Assembly: GCF_003970795.1 (NCBI RefSeq)
Contig: NZ_RWKW01000031.1
Span: 62,001 to 126,000 of the forward strand
Direction of reading: 5' to 3'
Length of the DNA stretch: 64,000 bases
Origin: Aquibium carbonis
Lineage (GTDB): Bacteria; Pseudomonadota; Alphaproteobacteria; Rhizobiales; Rhizobiaceae
Below, one piece after another: positions 62,901-64,000 of this stretch (position 1 is the stretch's first letter; the number at the start of each line of letters is the position of its first letter). The notes below the pieces were generated by a model that made no database searches, had not been told where the DNA came from, and saw only the letters and a list, made by a program, of their open reading frames with translations. A program made the translations under genes and the position numbers.

Positions 62901-64000
62901 CATCGGCGCTGCCGGCTCGATCAAGTCGACGGCCGCCGTCATGTCTCTCGGCGGCGAAGGCGGCGCAGGCGGCGGCAGCGGAACGGTGACGGTGACCGAC
63001 GTCTTCGGCTCCATCGTGACCACCAGCGAGCAGTCGCATGGCATCCTTGCGCAGTCGGTCGCGGGTGGCGGCGGCAGCGGCGGGTTCAGCATCGGCGCGA
63101 GCTTCTCGCTCCAGAGCGATTCCTACGCAAATGCGGTGGGCGGCGGCGGCGGCACGGCCCAGAATGCGGGCGACGTGATCGTCGTCAACGACGCCGCCAT
63201 CACCACGGGCGGCGACTTCGTGATGTTCGGCGGGCGCCCGGTCGCCATGGGCGTCGGCTCTCACGGCATCCTTGCCCAGTCGATCGGCGGCGGCGGCGGC
63301 ACCGGTGGTTTCAGCGGAGCGATCGCGATCAGCTTCGAGGGAGACGCATCGGCCAGCACGACCGGCGGAGACGGGGCAGGCGGCGGTGACGGCGGTTCGG
63401 TCGACGTCACCTCCAACGGCGTGATCGTCACGCGCGCCGACAATTCCATCGGCGTCTTTGCCCAGTCGGTGGGCGGCGGCGGCGGCAATGGCGCATTCTC
63501 GATCGGCGTCGGTGGTTCGGTGAAGTCGGATGCCGACACCAAGAGCGTCGGCGGCAAGGCCGGCGCCGCGGGTGGCGGCGGCGAGGTGACCGTCGCGATC
63601 AACAATCACATCACCACGTTCGGCGCCTTGTCGCATGGGGTGCTGGCTCAGTCGGTGGGCGGCGGCGGCGGCAATGGCGGCTTCTCCATCGGGTTTGGCG
63701 GCTCCCTGGAAGGCGATTCCAAGGTCGACAGCGTGGGCGGCGATGGCAGCGGCGGTGGTGACGGCGGCGCGGTGACGGTGACGGTGGGAACGGAAGACGA
63801 CCTCCTGTTCCCGCTCATCCAGACCTTCGGCGACGGAGCGGCGGGGGTCTTCGCCCAGTCGGTGGGCGGCGGCGGCGGTTCCGGCGGTTTCTCCGGCGGG
63901 TTGAGCCTCGCCATCGACGGCGCCGCCGAGAACAAGGTCGGCGGCGGCGGTGGCGGCGCGGGCGGCGCTGGCGGTGACGTCCATGTCACCAACTTCGGCA
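59971..64000 (+). CDS. Giant Gly-rich repeat surface protein, autotransporter type (N-terminal part)
   Basis: An open frame of at least 1343 codons that runs off the window. GTG 59971 has GGAGG six bases before it. It gives a 36-residue N-terminal extension before a signal peptide (MALWSGLLPASALLILAGTA, cleavage near ARA-AC), like extended signal peptides of autotransporters. ATG 60079 is the alternative. After a Cys pair (AACVPSGATMNC) come 19 copies, about 61 residues apart, of the core HGI-L/F-AQS-I/V-GGGGG-x-GGF, alternating with short beta-strand segments such as GAVTVTNSG. This predicts a long beta-solenoid. A C-terminal beta-barrel, if any, lies beyond the window. Likely an adhesin or surface layer protein. 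Confidence 0.85.
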   Translation, partial: MPSASRILETQARDHSLPPGTAECLRLAIASPVDLRMSRRMALWSGLLPASALLILAGTAHDARAACVPSGATMNCVDPPAGGAQFSAPAVTTLNVNGLTTNIAPGSGTAGVSLSAGPDNGGNGGSGLFGGDGDNGQIGADVTVNHVGGAFSIIGTNAPGIHAVSRGGSGGSGGDGIGLIATPGIGGDGGDGGAGGTVTITSSGVISTTGDRAHGILGESIGGNGGQGGDGTGASVYAKGGNGGDAAGGGTVFIDTSSNITTNGTSAHGIFGQSTGGKGGAGGDGFGIVADWGPGGTTAAGGEIFVTSSGAIETLGTYSYGIFAQSVGGFGGDSGGGGGLVAFGEDAGSAGPGGAVHVTNSGTIDTHLIGSHAIFAQSVGGGGGSGGSGGGLVALGAGGTTGGAGGAVTVTNNGPGHLETRGVNAKGIFAQSIGGGGGDGGNSGGLVSIGGSGSSTSSGGVVTVINSQAITTHGDRADAIYGQSIGGGGGSAGVSGGLVSIGGSGGGGGDGETVDITNSGELITSGTFARGIFAQSVGGGGGDGGFSGGLVSIGGSGAEGGRGKKVSVDNSGAITTEGDDSAAIFAQSVGGGGGAGGNSLGVGVFVTVAVGGGGGKGGAGGDVAVNEGNNAGSAAARIETMGDRSAGILAQSVGGGGGTGGFAIGAAGAPYGNVTLTFGGSGGDGGDGGVVFVGANGEIFTRGSFSSGIVAESIGGGGGSGGFTVAVSASTGGSVALGMGGTGGKGGAGGTVDVNNFARIQTGCADCTQSHGILASSIGGGGGSGGFAISGSAALVGSLSLGFGGTGGEGNTGGTVNVVSNITDAAGIRTDGDMSHGILAQSIGGGGGNGGFSVALGVAIQGPAASLAFGGDGGEGAMGGVVTVDNTGNITTSGDGSNGILAQSIGGGGGTGGFSGSLAFSVQGAAGAASFGGSGGEGSEGNDVTVHHSGDIRTTGNNAVGILAQSIGGGGGTGGFSIGAAGSIKSTAAVMSLGGEGGAGGGSGTVTVTDVFGSIVTTSEQSHGILAQSVAGGGGSGGFSIGASFSLQSDSYANAVGGGGGTAQNAGDVIVVNDAAITTGGDFVMFGGRPVAMGVGSHGILAQSIGGGGGTGGFSGAIAISFEGDASASTTGGDGAGGGDGGSVDVTSNGVIVTRADNSIGVFAQSVGGGGGNGAFSIGVGGSVKSDADTKSVGGKAGAAGGGGEVTVAINNHITTFGALSHGVLAQSVGGGGGNGGFSIGFGGSLEGDSKVDSVGGDGSGGGDGGAVTVTVGTEDDLLFPLIQTFGDGAAGVFAQSVGGGGGSGGFSGGLSLAIDGAAENKVGGGGGGAGGAGGDVHVTNFG
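60610..63900 (+). repeat. Tandem DNA repeats coding for the AQS-GGGGG units
   Basis: Nineteen diverged units, on average about 182 bases apart, each with a core like GCGCAGTCGATCGGCGGCGG. First core near 60622, last near 63853. The cores are close to identical in DNA while the sequences between them are not. This gives many short perfect matches that could support slippage or unequal recombination, and it could cause assembly error. Confidence 0.85.

Noticed and set aside
60610-63900. Regular repeats resembling a CRISPR array
   Set aside because: Spacing of about 180 bases, in-frame coding of the whole region and diverged spacer lengths do not fit CRISPR. No cas genes are seen.
60925-63992. 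Minus-strand long frames with proline-rich translations opposite the repeat protein
   Set aside because: They are the complement of glycine codons (GGC read as GCC/CCG), hence PPPP runs. The plus-strand frame has a signal peptide, ribosome site and protein-level periodicity.

Overview
The window is about 64 kb of high-GC DNA, densely coded, with many 1- or 4-base gene overlaps. It looks like a Hyphomicrobiales/Rhizobiales-type alphaproteobacterium. Supporting signs are an Irr-type iron control element, an ActS/ActR (RegB/RegA) redox pair, an alphaproteobacterial curli chaperone CsgH, a CycM-like membrane-anchored cytochrome c, a MatB-like malonyl-CoA synthetase, a Yej peptide transporter with two binding proteins, and a C-P lyase cluster with two PhnE proteins, DUF1045 and a hexapeptide transferase. 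No rRNA, tRNA, CRISPR array or insertion sequence was recognised. The genus cannot be fixed from the sequence alone.

Layout. 1-4.5 kb holds housekeeping and catabolic genes: the end of a PEP mutase/isocitrate lyase family gene, a META-domain protein, a PfpI/DJ-1 protein, a trans-3-hydroxy-L-proline dehydratase, cysteine synthase and a MaoC hydratase. 4.6-10.6 kb is an iron operon headed by a perfect 17-bp Irr box: imelysin, bfd, bfr, di-haem DUF1111 protein, second imelysin, DUF1513. 10.7-23.9 kb is a complete phosphonate locus. Divergent phnF is followed on the minus strand by phnGHIJKL plus a hexapeptide transferase, then phnCDEE, DUF1045, phnM and phnN. There are Pho boxes before phnG and before phnC, and a PhnF-type palindrome between phnF and phnG. 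24-30 kb carries a YnjBCD-type transporter and the helicase HrpB. 30-36 kb carries ActS/ActR, PurD and MatB. 35.7-37.2 kb is a curlin/csgH/curlin trio. 37.4-46.9 kb has a glyoxylate/hydroxypyruvate reductase and the yej operon (two YejA-type binding proteins, YejB, YejE, YejF), interrupted between yejE and yejF by a PIN-domain toxin-antitoxin pair. 47-52.9 kb has CycM, KdsB, prephenate dehydratase, NudC, a HIT protein and a GMC oxidoreductase. 53-59.6 kb has an altronate dehydratase-family enzyme and soxBDAG for heterotetrameric sarcosine oxidase. From 59.97 kb to the window end runs one open frame for a giant Gly-rich repeat protein of autotransporter type, not finished in the window.

How the parts work together. 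The iron operon combines periplasmic iron-binding proteins with intracellular storage (Bfr) and release (Bfd). The phosphonate locus encodes uptake, C-P bond cleavage and the PhnM/PhnN end steps. It lacks phnP, and its DUF1045 protein carries both 2H-phosphoesterase motifs, so it is a candidate for the cyclic phosphodiesterase step. The most unusual piece of gene organisation is the toxin-antitoxin cassette inside the yej operon: the genes are joined by overlapping stop/start codons and yejF is left with an apparent TTG start.
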